From: an uncultured Erysipelotrichaceae bacterium
GTDB taxonomy: Bacteria > Bacillota_I > Bacilli_A > RF39 > UBA660
Assembly (NCBI GenBank): GCA_902795725.1
Contig: CADBLY010000072.1
Location: 1-8,110 of the forward strand
Direction of reading: 5' to 3'
Length of the DNA: 8,110 nt
Position 1 is the stretch's first letter. Each line of letters opens with the position of its first letter. This document shows positions 1-5,929 of the stretch, piece by piece. The translations under genes were made by a program, and so were the position numbers. The notes beneath the pieces are model-generated. The model did no database searches, had not been told where the DNA came from, and saw nothing but the letters and a program-made list of their open reading frames with translations.

Positions 1-1
1 A

Positions 2-340
2 AAAAAAATTGAAGCAGTAAATCTTATTAAAAAGAAGTTATCTGGAGAATCATATTTATCTTATAAAGAAATTGCGGAGTTAACAGGGTATCATCCTAAG
101 TATTTATTGAGATTAAAAAAAGAAGTTATTAATGGAACAGTATCTTTAGTACATGGTAATACACATAAGGATCCACCTAATAAGATGAAGAAAGAAGAAA
201 AAGAATATATTATTAGTCTTTATAAAAGAAGTAATGCTAGTATAAAGAAGTTTTGTAAATTTTATGGAAGGCGAAGTTATTCTTGTGTATACAATGTATT
301 AAAGGAAGCTGGGTTTGTCGATGAAAAAAAGGAAAGTTAG
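2..340 (+). CDS. Partial small helix-turn-helix protein, transposase N-terminal-like (5' end outside window)
   Basis: The frame is open from the window edge (codons from base 2) to a TAG at 338-340, giving 112 visible residues; the start lies upstream. Two helix-turn-helix-like blocks are visible. The first is around residues 5-40 (SYKEIAELTGYHPKYLLRL), the second around 65-100 (IKKFCKFYGRRSYSCVYNVL). Between them is LVHGNTHK, which recalls the GLVHGNRG linker typical of N-terminal DNA-binding regions of ISNCY/integrase-core transposases. In those enzymes this part is followed by a long DDE/rve catalytic domain; here the protein stops right after the second HTH (LKEAGF plus a short charged tail). 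The stop lies in the loop of a well-formed terminator, which argues against a random truncation. It is either a stand-alone DNA-binding protein or a remnant. A TTG at 107 is in frame but is not needed as a start because the coding signal continues upstream. The family link is by motif recall only. Confidence 0.6.
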   Translation, partial: KKIEAVNLIKKKLSGESYLSYKEIAELTGYHPKYLLRLKKEVINGTVSLVHGNTHKDPPNKMKKEEKEYIISLYKRSNASIKKFCKFYGRRSYSCVYNVLKEAGFVDEKKES

Positions 341-357
341 ATTTCCTTTTATTTTTT
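327..357. terminator. Bidirectional intrinsic terminator
   Basis: Perfect 9-bp stem AAAAGGAAA (327-335) / TTTCCTTTT (342-350) with a 6-nt loop GTTAGA. On the plus strand it is followed by a T-rich tail to 357. On the minus strand the A-run 324-330 supplies a U-tract. It sits between two convergent genes: the plus-strand stop TAG (338-340) is inside the loop and the minus-strand stop TAA (351-349) overlaps the foot of the stem. Confidence 0.8.
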
Positions 358-1548
358 GATTATTTTATATATTTTCTTTAATAAAGGGTAGAAGGTTTTG
401 ATAAAGTTATATTTAAATTTATTTATTACTAAATCGTATTCACCAGCAAATTCCCATATAATGGCATTATATTTAGATTTAAAATTAGATAAGGAATCGG
501 TTAAGGTTCCATCAATGCCACCTAGGTTACAATAATGACATTTATAATCTATGGATATTCTTACAGCTTCTGTAGCAATACCGCCTGATACTCTTAGTTT
601 AGCAAATCTTAAATCATTACCAGCATATAAGTATTCACTGGTTCTTAAACCTTCATTGTCTGGTAGTATCATTAGTGCACTTGATAGAGTAATTATTTTA
701 CCTTGAGATTTTATTAAATTTTTGACTTCTTGTATTTCTTCTTCTTTGCCTTTGTTATTGGTTAAAAAGTCTAGATATACTTCAAGATCTAAATTACCAA
801 AGAGAATACAAGCTCTATTTGGAAAGTTATCCATTATTTTATTAAAGTATTCTTCACTTCTTAAATTAATGCCTTTGTTTTCTTCGGTATATTTTAAGAG
901 TTCTACTAGTTTAGGTACGTTTGATTTATCAAAGGAATGGGTATAGAAGACACCACGCTTTTTATGATAATCACCTAGATAATATCTAAATTTAGATTTA
1001 AATGTTTTTAATACTTCATCAAAGGTTAATAAGTTATTATTATCGTCTATTAGTGGAACACTCATATTATATCTTGGTTGAAAATTATGATGTAGATCAG
1101 TACAAAAACCAGTATGATGATATCCTAAGTCTAATAGATTTTGATGCTTTGTTGAATAATCAATAGAATAGTTTTTTAATTCTTCTTGTTGGTTTTTAAA
1201 CTTTTTTTCACTAACACAGAAGTTAGGGTCTATTTTTACAACATAGGCTTTATATTCTTTAGCTAATTTTTTAATATTATCTGTCATAAAAGATAATAAT
1301 TCTTTATTTGTAAAGTCGATTAGATATCCTCTTGGAATATAAAACATTTTAATGTTTTTAAATAATTTTCTAATTAGGATAGAACATACTCCTACTAATT
1401 TTTTATCTTCATAGATGCCACATAAAATATTATCCCAGTTATCTTTTACTTTGGCCCAATTAGGCTCTTGCATGAATGATGTATATTTATAATTCTTAGT
1501 AAATTCTTTGTATTCTTTTATATCAATGTTAGTTTTAAATGTATACAT
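349..1548 (-). CDS. FemAB/MurM-family peptidoglycan bridge aminoacyltransferase
   Basis: A 399-residue protein of the FemAB (FemX/MurM) family. These cytoplasmic enzymes transfer amino acids from aminoacyl-tRNA to the lysine (or equivalent) of the lipid II stem peptide to start or extend the interpeptide bridge. Visible signs are the N-terminal FMQEPNWAKVK block, a GNAT-like core with IPRGYLIDF, the mid-protein FKSKFRYYLGDYHKKRG and EEYF stretches, and the C-terminal NLGGIDG...FKSKYNA...WEFAGEYDLV segment characteristic of the family. Length fits (about 400-420). The start is placed at 1548 because AAAGGA lies 7-8 nt upstream and a TTGTAA-17-TATAAT promoter precedes it; an in-frame start at 1611 would lie upstream of that promoter. 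It is monocistronic and divergent from the lipid II flippase gene, so the two lipid II-handling genes share one control region. The exact amino acid donor cannot be read from sequence. Confidence 0.88.
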   Translation of the reverse strand: MYTFKTNIDIKEYKEFTKNYKYTSFMQEPNWAKVKDNWDNILCGIYEDKKLVGVCSILIRKLFKNIKMFYIPRGYLIDFTNKELLSFMTDNIKKLAKEYKAYVVKIDPNFCVSEKKFKNQQEELKNYSIDYSTKHQNLLDLGYHHTGFCTDLHHNFQPRYNMSVPLIDDNNNLLTFDEVLKTFKSKFRYYLGDYHKKRGVFYTHSFDKSNVPKLVELLKYTEENKGINLRSEEYFNKIMDNFPNRACILFGNLDLEVYLDFLTNNKGKEEEIQEVKNLIKSQGKIITLSSALMILPDNEGLRTSEYLYAGNDLRFAKLRVSGGIATEAVRISIDYKCHYCNLGGIDGTLTDSLSNFKSKYNAIIWEFAGEYDLVINKFKYNFIKTFYPLLKKIYKIIKK

Positions 1549-1569
1549 TATATCAATCCTTTCAATAAT

Positions 1570-1598
1570 ATTATAACCTAAAAGGGTATTTTTTACAA
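1570..1598 (-). promoter_or_regulatory. Sigma-A-type promoter for the FemAB gene
   Basis: On the minus strand, TTGTAA (1598-1593) and TATAAT (1575-1570) are separated by exactly 17 bp, followed by AAAGGA and the ATG at 1548. Its -35 overlaps the candidate -35 of the divergent flippase promoter. Confidence 0.6.
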
Positions 1599-1621
1599 TC
1601 TGTACTAGCAATATATATAAA
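1592..1621 (+). promoter_or_regulatory. Candidate sigma-A promoter for the murJ-rpiB-DUF1146-spoIID operon
   Basis: TTTACA (1592-1597), 18-bp spacer, TATAAA (1616-1621). A second -10-like TATAAT (1629-1634) has only a weak -35 (TAGCAA, 1606-1611) and would start transcription at the ribosome binding site, so the upstream pair is preferred. The -35 overlaps that of the divergent FemAB promoter. Confidence 0.45.
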
Positions 1622-1650
1622 TAAAGTGTATAATTAATTCAGGTGATAAA

Positions 1651-3249
1651 GTGAAGAAGAATTCATTTATGGAAGGTGCGGTAATTGCAACCTTGGGTAT
1701 TATTTTTGTTAAAGTAATAGGGTTATTATATGTTATACCATTTAATGCTATTATTGGTGAACGTGGGGGAGCTTTATATGGGTATGCATACAATATTTAT
1801 ATGTTGTTTTTAGCGGTATCTAGTGCGGGATTTCCTTTTGCTATAAGTAAAATTACTAGTGAATATAGTGCGAAGGGAAATGAGTTAGCAATTAAGGATA
1901 CATATGCAATTGCAACTAAAATAATACTAGCAATATCTATTGTTATATTTTTACTTTTATTTATTTTTGCTCCACAGATTGGTTATTTGATAATTGGAAA
2001 ATCTACGGGAGGAAATACTTATCGAGATATTGCTTTTGTTATTAGAATGGTATCTTTTGCAATTCTTGTTATTCCATTTCTTAGTGTATCTAAAGGCTTT
2101 TTACAAGGAAATAAATATATACAACCGGCAACGGATAGTCAAATTATAGAACAAATAGTAAGGGTTATAATAATAATTGTCGGAAGTTATTTAGCTTTAA
2201 GGGTATTTAATTTAGACTTAAAAATTGCAGTAGGAATTGCTGTTAGTGGGGCTTTTTTTGGAGGACTTGTTGCTTATTTATATTTAAGAAAGAAAATAAA
2301 AAGAGCTAATCTTTTAAAGGAAAATCCTAAGGGTAAAAAAGTAAGTAAGAAAGAAATTGTAAGGAAGATTATTAATTATTCTATTCCTTTTATAATAGTA
2401 AGTTTAATATATAATTTATATAATACAGTTGATATGATATTAGTATCTCGAACAATGAAAGATATTTTAAATATTAATGTTAATCAAGTTGAGTCAGTAT
2501 TAAGTGTATTTACTACTTGGGGAGTTAAATTAAATAATATAATTCTTGCAGTAACTACTGGACTTACAACTAGTTTAATTCCTAATATTGTATCAAGCTT
2601 TACTAAGGGTGATATGAAGGATGTAAATGATAAATTTAATAAAGCATTACAGTGTACTTTGTTGGTTATACTTCCAGCAACTATCTTTTTATCATTACTT
2701 GTAAATCCTGTATGGAAAATATTCTATGGAAATAGTGTATATGGTCCAATAGTTTATAAATTGTTTGCTTATACGGCTTTGTTTGGTGGGTTACATTCGG
2801 TTATTGTTAATACATTGCAAGGACTTAGTAAGTATAAATTAGTGATTACAAGTGTTTTAATTGGATTAATATTAAATACTATTTTTGATGTTCCTTTTAT
2901 GTTATTAGCGCATAAATTGGGATTAGATGTAAGTTATGGCGCGATTGTAGCTGCACTATTAGGTTATAGTGTTTCAATGATTATATCGCTTTTGGTATTA
3001 CATAAAAAATATGGATTTAATTTTAATGATACAATAAAAAAACTTCCAGGTTATATAGTGTCTACTATTATATTTGTTTTAAGTATTGTATTACTTAAAT
3101 ACATAGTACCTATGGATATAAATTCAAGACTTATTCAAATACCAATTTTATTAATATATGGAGTTGTAAGTTTTGGAATATATTTTGTTATAAACTATTT
3201 TAATGGTAATTTAAAAGCTTTGTTTAATATTAAAAGGAGGAAGAAATGA
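1651..3249 (+). CDS. murJ: MurJ/YtgP-type lipid II flippase (MOP superfamily)
   Basis: A 532-residue polytopic membrane protein, very hydrophobic throughout, with the layout of a 14-helix MOP-superfamily exporter. The N-terminal signature YVIPFNAIIGERGGALYGYA followed by SSAGFPFAISK matches the Bacillus YtgP (MurJ) subgroup rather than SpoVB, whose equivalent region reads differently. The family flips lipid-linked peptidoglycan precursor across the cytoplasmic membrane. The charged loop KKIKRANLLKENPKGKK (about residues 213-229) probably separates the two halves. Start is GTG at 1651, chosen because AGGTGAT lies 3 nt upstream; length agrees with YtgP (about 540). It overlaps the next gene by 4 bases (ATGA), indicating translational coupling. 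Other MOP substrates, such as another polysaccharide lipid intermediate, cannot be excluded. Confidence 0.82.
   Translation: MKKNSFMEGAVIATLGIIFVKVIGLLYVIPFNAIIGERGGALYGYAYNIYMLFLAVSSAGFPFAISKITSEYSAKGNELAIKDTYAIATKIILAISIVIFLLLFIFAPQIGYLIIGKSTGGNTYRDIAFVIRMVSFAILVIPFLSVSKGFLQGNKYIQPATDSQIIEQIVRVIIIIVGSYLALRVFNLDLKIAVGIAVSGAFFGGLVAYLYLRKKIKRANLLKENPKGKKVSKKEIVRKIINYSIPFIIVSLIYNLYNTVDMILVSRTMKDILNINVNQVESVLSVFTTWGVKLNNIILAVTTGLTTSLIPNIVSSFTKGDMKDVNDKFNKALQCTLLVILPATIFLSLLVNPVWKIFYGNSVYGPIVYKLFAYTALFGGLHSVIVNTLQGLSKYKLVITSVLIGLILNTIFDVPFMLLAHKLGLDVSYGAIVAALLGYSVSMIISLLVLHKKYGFNFNDTIKKLPGYIVSTIIFVLSIVLLKYIVPMDINSRLIQIPILLIYGVVSFGIYFVINYFNGNLKALFNIKRRKK
3234..3240 (+). promoter_or_regulatory. Near-perfect ribosome binding site of the RpiB gene
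   Basis: AAGGAGG lies inside the last codons of the flippase gene, 5 nt before the ATG at 3246. Most other genes here use a shorter GGTGAT-type site, so this gene appears set for efficient translation. Confidence 0.7.
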
Positions 3250-3683
3250 CTATAGGAATTGGAAATGATCATCATGGAGTTTTAGCTAAACAAAACTTGA
3301 CAAAATACTTAACTAATAAAGGATATAATGTGGTTAATTATGGGACTGATGAGTTAGAAAATGTAGATTACTGTGATTATGCTTTTAAGGTTGGTGAAGA
3401 AGTTAGAGATGGTAAAATAGACTTTGGAATCCTTCTATGTAATACGGGAATAGGAATGAGTATTGCGTGCAATAAGGTTAGAGGGGTTAGATGTGCGAAA
3501 GTTGCTAATGAATATGAAGCTAGTATGACAAGAAGAGATAATGATGCTAATGTTATTGCTTTATCAGCTAAGTTAGGTATAGAAGAGATAGAAAGAATAA
3601 TTGATAAGTTTTTAAATACAAATTATATGAGTATAGAAAGATATAATCGTAGAAAAGAGAAAATAGATAATTATGACACCTAA
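3246..3683 (+). CDS. rpiB: RpiB/LacAB-family sugar-phosphate isomerase with altered active site
   Basis: A 145-residue single-domain protein of the RpiB/LacA/LacB family; ribose-5-phosphate isomerase B interconverts ribose-5-P and ribulose-5-P in the cytoplasm. Conserved are the N-terminal phosphate/substrate motif GNDHHG (Asp8, His9), the catalytic-loop CNTGIGMSIACNK (Cys65, Thr67) and the C-terminal ERYNRR arginines. Two deviations stand out. CGTG is CNTG, and the usual HNDAN motif is DNDAN (Asp98, codon GAT at 3537-3539), so the histidine that opens the sugar ring in characterised RpiB is absent. LacB also lacks this His, so the substrate could be another sugar phosphate. ATG overlaps the flippase stop, preceded by AAGGAGG, the strongest Shine-Dalgarno in the window. 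It overlaps the next gene by 11 bases. Family membership is certain; ribose-5-P specificity is not. Confidence 0.85.
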   Translation: MTIGIGNDHHGVLAKQNLTKYLTNKGYNVVNYGTDELENVDYCDYAFKVGEEVRDGKIDFGILLCNTGIGMSIACNKVRGVRCAKVANEYEASMTRRDNDANVIALSAKLGIEEIERIIDKFLNTNYMSIERYNRRKEKIDNYDT

Positions 3684-3873
3684 GATAATAATCTATTTTG
3701 TTACAGTGCCTTTAGCGATATGGGCTTTAGATAGTATTAATATTAATGGTATATTTAAGGTTAATAGGGTATATCAAGCTCGTGTTTTATATCTATTGGT
3801 TAGTTTTTCGTTAGCTTATTTGTTTACTAATTTTTTATATGATTTCTTTTTAAATGGACAGATGTTTAAGTAG
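3673..3873 (+). CDS. DUF1146 (YwzB-like) small membrane protein
   Basis: A 66-residue protein with two predicted membrane helices (about residues 4-20 and 38-60) joined by a short polar loop. The block WALDSININGIFK...NRVYQARVLYLL...SLAYLFTNFLYDF matches my recollection of the DUF1146 family (B. subtilis YwzB), where a W-A-L element is followed by QAR and a second helix ending in NFF/L-D. Function is unknown; in B. subtilis ywzB lies near murAA and spoIID, so the position directly before spoIID is consistent. ATG at 3673 overlaps the end of the RpiB gene by 11 bases and has no good Shine-Dalgarno, so translation is probably coupled to rpiB. It ends 27 bp before spoIID. Confidence 0.75.
   Translation: MTPKIIIYFVTVPLAIWALDSININGIFKVNRVYQARVLYLLVSFSLAYLFTNFLYDFFLNGQMFK
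3854..3863 (+). promoter_or_regulatory. Candidate SpoIIID-binding site upstream of spoIID
   Basis: ATGGACAGAT matches the published SpoIIID consensus WWRRACARNY at every position. It lies 37 bp before the spoIID start, inside the 3' end of the DUF1146 gene. SpoIIID regulates spoIID in B. subtilis and is encoded in this window. The consensus is degenerate and a few chance matches are expected in 8 kb, so only the location gives it weight. Confidence 0.35.
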
Positions 3874-3900
3874 TATGTTTTATAATTGGAAGGTGATTCT

Positions 3901-4818
3901 ATGAGTATAAAAAAAATACTACTTTTTTCATGTTTAATTTTTATAATTCCTTTTATTATTGTTAATGTTTTTATTAGGGATGATGAAATAACGTTTAATT
4001 TTAATTCTAATTCGATTGTAAGGGTTTATAGAGAAGATAAGAATATCATTGAAAGAGTTCCTATTGAACAATATGTGATTGGAGTATTAGCAGGAGAGAT
4101 TCCAATAACTTTTGATAAAGAGGCTTTAAAAGCTCAGGCTGTTGCTTCAAGAACTTATGTTATGTATCATATACAAGGTTCTAAGGATAAAGATTATGAT
4201 GTTGTGGATACAGTTGCTAATCAAGTGTTTAAATCAGAAGATGATTTAAAAGAAAAGTGGCAGGATAAATATACGGAAAATATGAATAAAATAAAAGAAG
4301 CTGTATTAGCTACATCTGGTGAATATTTAACTTATGATGGTAAAGTTATTGAATCTTTCTTTTTTTCAACGAGTGTGGGTTATACGGAAAATAGTGAGGA
4401 TGTTTTTAGTCAAGCTTTACCTTATTTAAGAAGTGTGGAAAGTAAATGGGATGAGATATCACCGGTATATATAGATAGTGTGGATTTTACAAAGTTAGAG
4501 TTTTTTAGTCAATTAGAACTTGCTTATATGGAGAGTTTAAATATCGAAGTACTTGAACAAACTCAGACTGGAAGAGTTAAAAAAATTAGGATAAATAATA
4601 AAGAGTTTACTGGGAAAGAAGTATGTGGAAAACTTAAATTACGATCAACTTGTTTTACGATAAGAGAAGAAAATGGTATGGTTAAAATTGATACGAAGGG
4701 ATTTGGGCATGGTGTAGGGATGAGTCAGTATGGGGCACAAGGGATGGCTTTGGAAGGATATAAATATACGGATATCTTAAAGTATTATTATCAAGGTGTT
4801 AATATTGATAAGTTTTAG
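3901..4818 (+). CDS. spoIID: SpoIID, sporulation lytic transglycosylase
   Basis: A 305-residue protein with a short cytoplasmic KK tail and one N-terminal membrane helix (about residues 5-25), then an extracytoplasmic SpoIID domain. In the mother cell this enzyme cuts glycan strands (part of the DMP complex with SpoIIM and SpoIIP) to thin the septum and drive engulfment. The family hallmarks are present: EQYVIGVLAGEIP with the catalytic glutamate at about residue 66, then EALKAQAVASRTY, the FSTSVGYTENSE loop, PYLRSVES, and the C-terminal GFGHGVGMSQYGAQGMA motif. The loop usually reads STSGG; here one glycine is valine. Start is ATG 3901 with GGAAGGTGAT upstream; an in-frame TTG at 3886 would include that ribosome binding site and is rejected. 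It sits last in an operon with the flippase, RpiB and DUF1146 genes. I see no convincing sigma-E promoter directly upstream. Confidence 0.93.
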   Translation: MSIKKILLFSCLIFIIPFIIVNVFIRDDEITFNFNSNSIVRVYREDKNIIERVPIEQYVIGVLAGEIPITFDKEALKAQAVASRTYVMYHIQGSKDKDYDVVDTVANQVFKSEDDLKEKWQDKYTENMNKIKEAVLATSGEYLTYDGKVIESFFFSTSVGYTENSEDVFSQALPYLRSVESKWDEISPVYIDSVDFTKLEFFSQLELAYMESLNIEVLEQTQTGRVKKIRINNKEFTGKEVCGKLKLRSTCFTIREENGMVKIDTKGFGHGVGMSQYGAQGMALEGYKYTDILKYYYQGVNIDKF

Positions 4819-4821
4819 TTA

Positions 4822-4850
4822 TTGCTTTGAATTTAAATTTTGTGTATAAT
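4822..4850 (+). promoter_or_regulatory. Promoter for the ATPase gene
   Basis: TTGCTT (4822-4827), 17-bp spacer, perfect TATAAT (4845-4850), just after the spoIID stop and 20 bp before the ATPase start. The -35 is weak (3 of 6). It implies that the ATPase can be transcribed independently of spoIID and in vegetative cells. Confidence 0.5.
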
Positions 4851-4870
4851 TCATTTAGGGAAGTGAGATT

Positions 4871-5857
4871 ATGATATTTGAAAAAAATATAGATAAGTTA
4901 TTTAGTACTAATCGTTTTGTTCTTGAACCAGTGTATAAGTGCAGCAGTGATATTTTAAATAGTAGTTCTAAAAAAGTTATTTTAAGTGGTGGTAGAAACG
5001 TAGGTAAAAGTACTGTTTTGAGTAGAATGGAACACTGGGGTATAAATACTAATAATCAAACTATTTGGATGAAATTTGATAAAGTACTTAATTTTCAAAA
5101 TAATCCTTATTATGATAGTACTTTTTTAGAACACTTCTATGAATTAATGATTTCTTTAAAACTATTATCATATGTAAAAAAATATTATCCTTTAACATGT
5201 AGTTATTTTAGTGATATAGATAGTGTGTTAATACAAATATGTAATGAGACTGATAACTATATTAATAATGCCTATTATGAAAAATTAAAGATTAGTAAGT
5301 ATTTAAAATGGGGTGAAATATCTTCAATTATTTATGATAAAATTAAAAAAATGGAACATGTAGATTACATTAATTGTGCAATTGACAACTTTGATTGGAT
5401 TAATCATTCCAATATGGGTACACAACAATTTTTAATTGCTTATGAAAAAATATTTGATAAGATGTTTATAACAGTAGATGATCCAAAAGTTAATTATAAT
5501 GTTTTTAAAAATAGATTAATTAAAGATGAATATGATATTATAGATATTAATTATAGTAAGGATATTAATTGGGTTAAAGAAATAATTAAAAGAAGAGTTA
5601 AATATTTTCTTAAGAAAAAGCGTTATTATTTTGATATAGATAATGTGTTTGATGATAATGTTTATCAGAAGTTAATTGATAGATGTTATGGTAATATAGA
5701 TATGATGTTAGAAACCATTTATGAAACAATTAATTTATCTGAATGGTTACCAACAGATGATAATTGTTTAAGTTTATTTAATGATTGCCTTAATGATACA
5801 GTAAAAAAAGATAAAGAATATCAGAAGATAAGCTATAAACCTAAATTTTATTTATAG
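4871..5857 (+). CDS. Unrecognised ORC/STAND-like P-loop ATPase
   Basis: A 328-residue soluble protein that I cannot assign to a named family. Walker A is clear: GGRNVGKST at residues 40-48. A Walker B-like strand INCAIDNFDWI runs from 167, with Asp172 and Asp175; the position usually Glu (DE) is Asn173. A following FITVDDP (199-205) is placed like a sensor 1 strand. The C-terminal part, DINYSKDINWVKEIIKRR then RCYGNIDMMLETI (about 292-304), looks like the lid of ORC/Cdc6-like or archaeal-type AAA+ ATPases, without the usual sensor-2 Arg of GNPR. There is no signal peptide or membrane helix, and no obvious effector domain; residues 80-160 form a Tyr/Ser/Lys-rich helical insert. It is conspicuously rich in Asn, Asp, Ile and Tyr, more so than its neighbours. 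It has its own promoter and terminator and is inserted between spoIID and spoIIQ. Ribosome binding site is GGGAAGTGAG. Function unknown. Confidence 0.7.
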   Translation: MIFEKNIDKLFSTNRFVLEPVYKCSSDILNSSSKKVILSGGRNVGKSTVLSRMEHWGINTNNQTIWMKFDKVLNFQNNPYYDSTFLEHFYELMISLKLLSYVKKYYPLTCSYFSDIDSVLIQICNETDNYINNAYYEKLKISKYLKWGEISSIIYDKIKKMEHVDYINCAIDNFDWINHSNMGTQQFLIAYEKIFDKMFITVDDPKVNYNVFKNRLIKDEYDIIDINYSKDINWVKEIIKRRVKYFLKKKRYYFDIDNVFDDNVYQKLIDRCYGNIDMMLETIYETINLSEWLPTDDNCLSLFNDCLNDTVKKDKEYQKISYKPKFYL

Positions 5858-5883
5858 AGAATCTAGAAAAAGATTCTTTTTTT
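5858..5883 (+). terminator. Intrinsic terminator of the ATPase gene
   Basis: Stem AGAATCT (5858-5864) / AGATTCT (5871-5877), loop AGAAAA, followed by a T-run to 5883. The stem begins at the base right after the ATPase stop codon TAG (5855-5857). Confidence 0.8.
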
Positions 5884-5918
5884 GTATAAAGTTTTAATTA
5901 TTGTTCAAACTTTATAAT
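5884..5918 (+). promoter_or_regulatory. Perfect 10-bp inverted repeat over the spoIIQ promoter region
   Basis: TATAAAGTTT (5885-5894) is repeated inverted as AAACTTTATA (5907-5916) across a 12-nt spacer, with arm centres 22 bp apart (about two helical turns). The right arm overlaps TATAAT (5913-5918). A loose sigma-F-like pair is also present: GTATA (5884-5888), 14 bp, then GTTCAAACTT (5903-5912) against a GGnnAnAnT-type -10. B. subtilis spoIIQ is sigma-F dependent. A start from either element would leave only a very short leader before the GAGGTGAT ribosome binding site, so the promoter assignment is tentative; the repeat itself is certain. Confidence 0.45.
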
Positions 5919-5929
5919 GAGGTGATAAA

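Noticed and set aside
722..946. Plus-strand open frame inside the FemAB gene
   Set aside because: Antisense to a clear family member, no ribosome binding site and no recognisable motif.
1549..1611. N-terminal extension of the FemAB protein to an ATG at 1611
   Set aside because: It would place the start upstream of the best promoter; the ATG at 1548 has AAAGGA at the right distance and begins where family homology begins.
1629..1634. TATAAT as the main -10 of the flippase operon
   Set aside because: Transcription would begin at or within the ribosome binding site (1641-1647) and the matching -35 (TAGCAA) is poor; kept only as an alternative.
1605..1793. Minus-strand open frame over the start of the flippase gene
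   Set aside because: Covers the divergent promoter region and the flippase start; the product looks like a reverse-frame artefact.
3886..3900. TTG start for spoIID at 3886
   Set aside because: The extension encodes the ribosome binding site itself (GGAAGGTGAT); the ATG at 3901 gives a normal short basic N-terminus before the membrane helix.
3864..3900. Sigma-E promoter directly before spoIID
   Set aside because: The TATAAT-like sequence at 3881-3886 does not fit CATACAnT and no suitable -35 lies at the right distance.
4871..5857. Calling the ATPase a sporulation protein such as SpoIIIAA or SpoVK
   Set aside because: Apart from the P-loop, the motifs do not match those families and the lid looks ORC/STAND-like; context alone is not enough.
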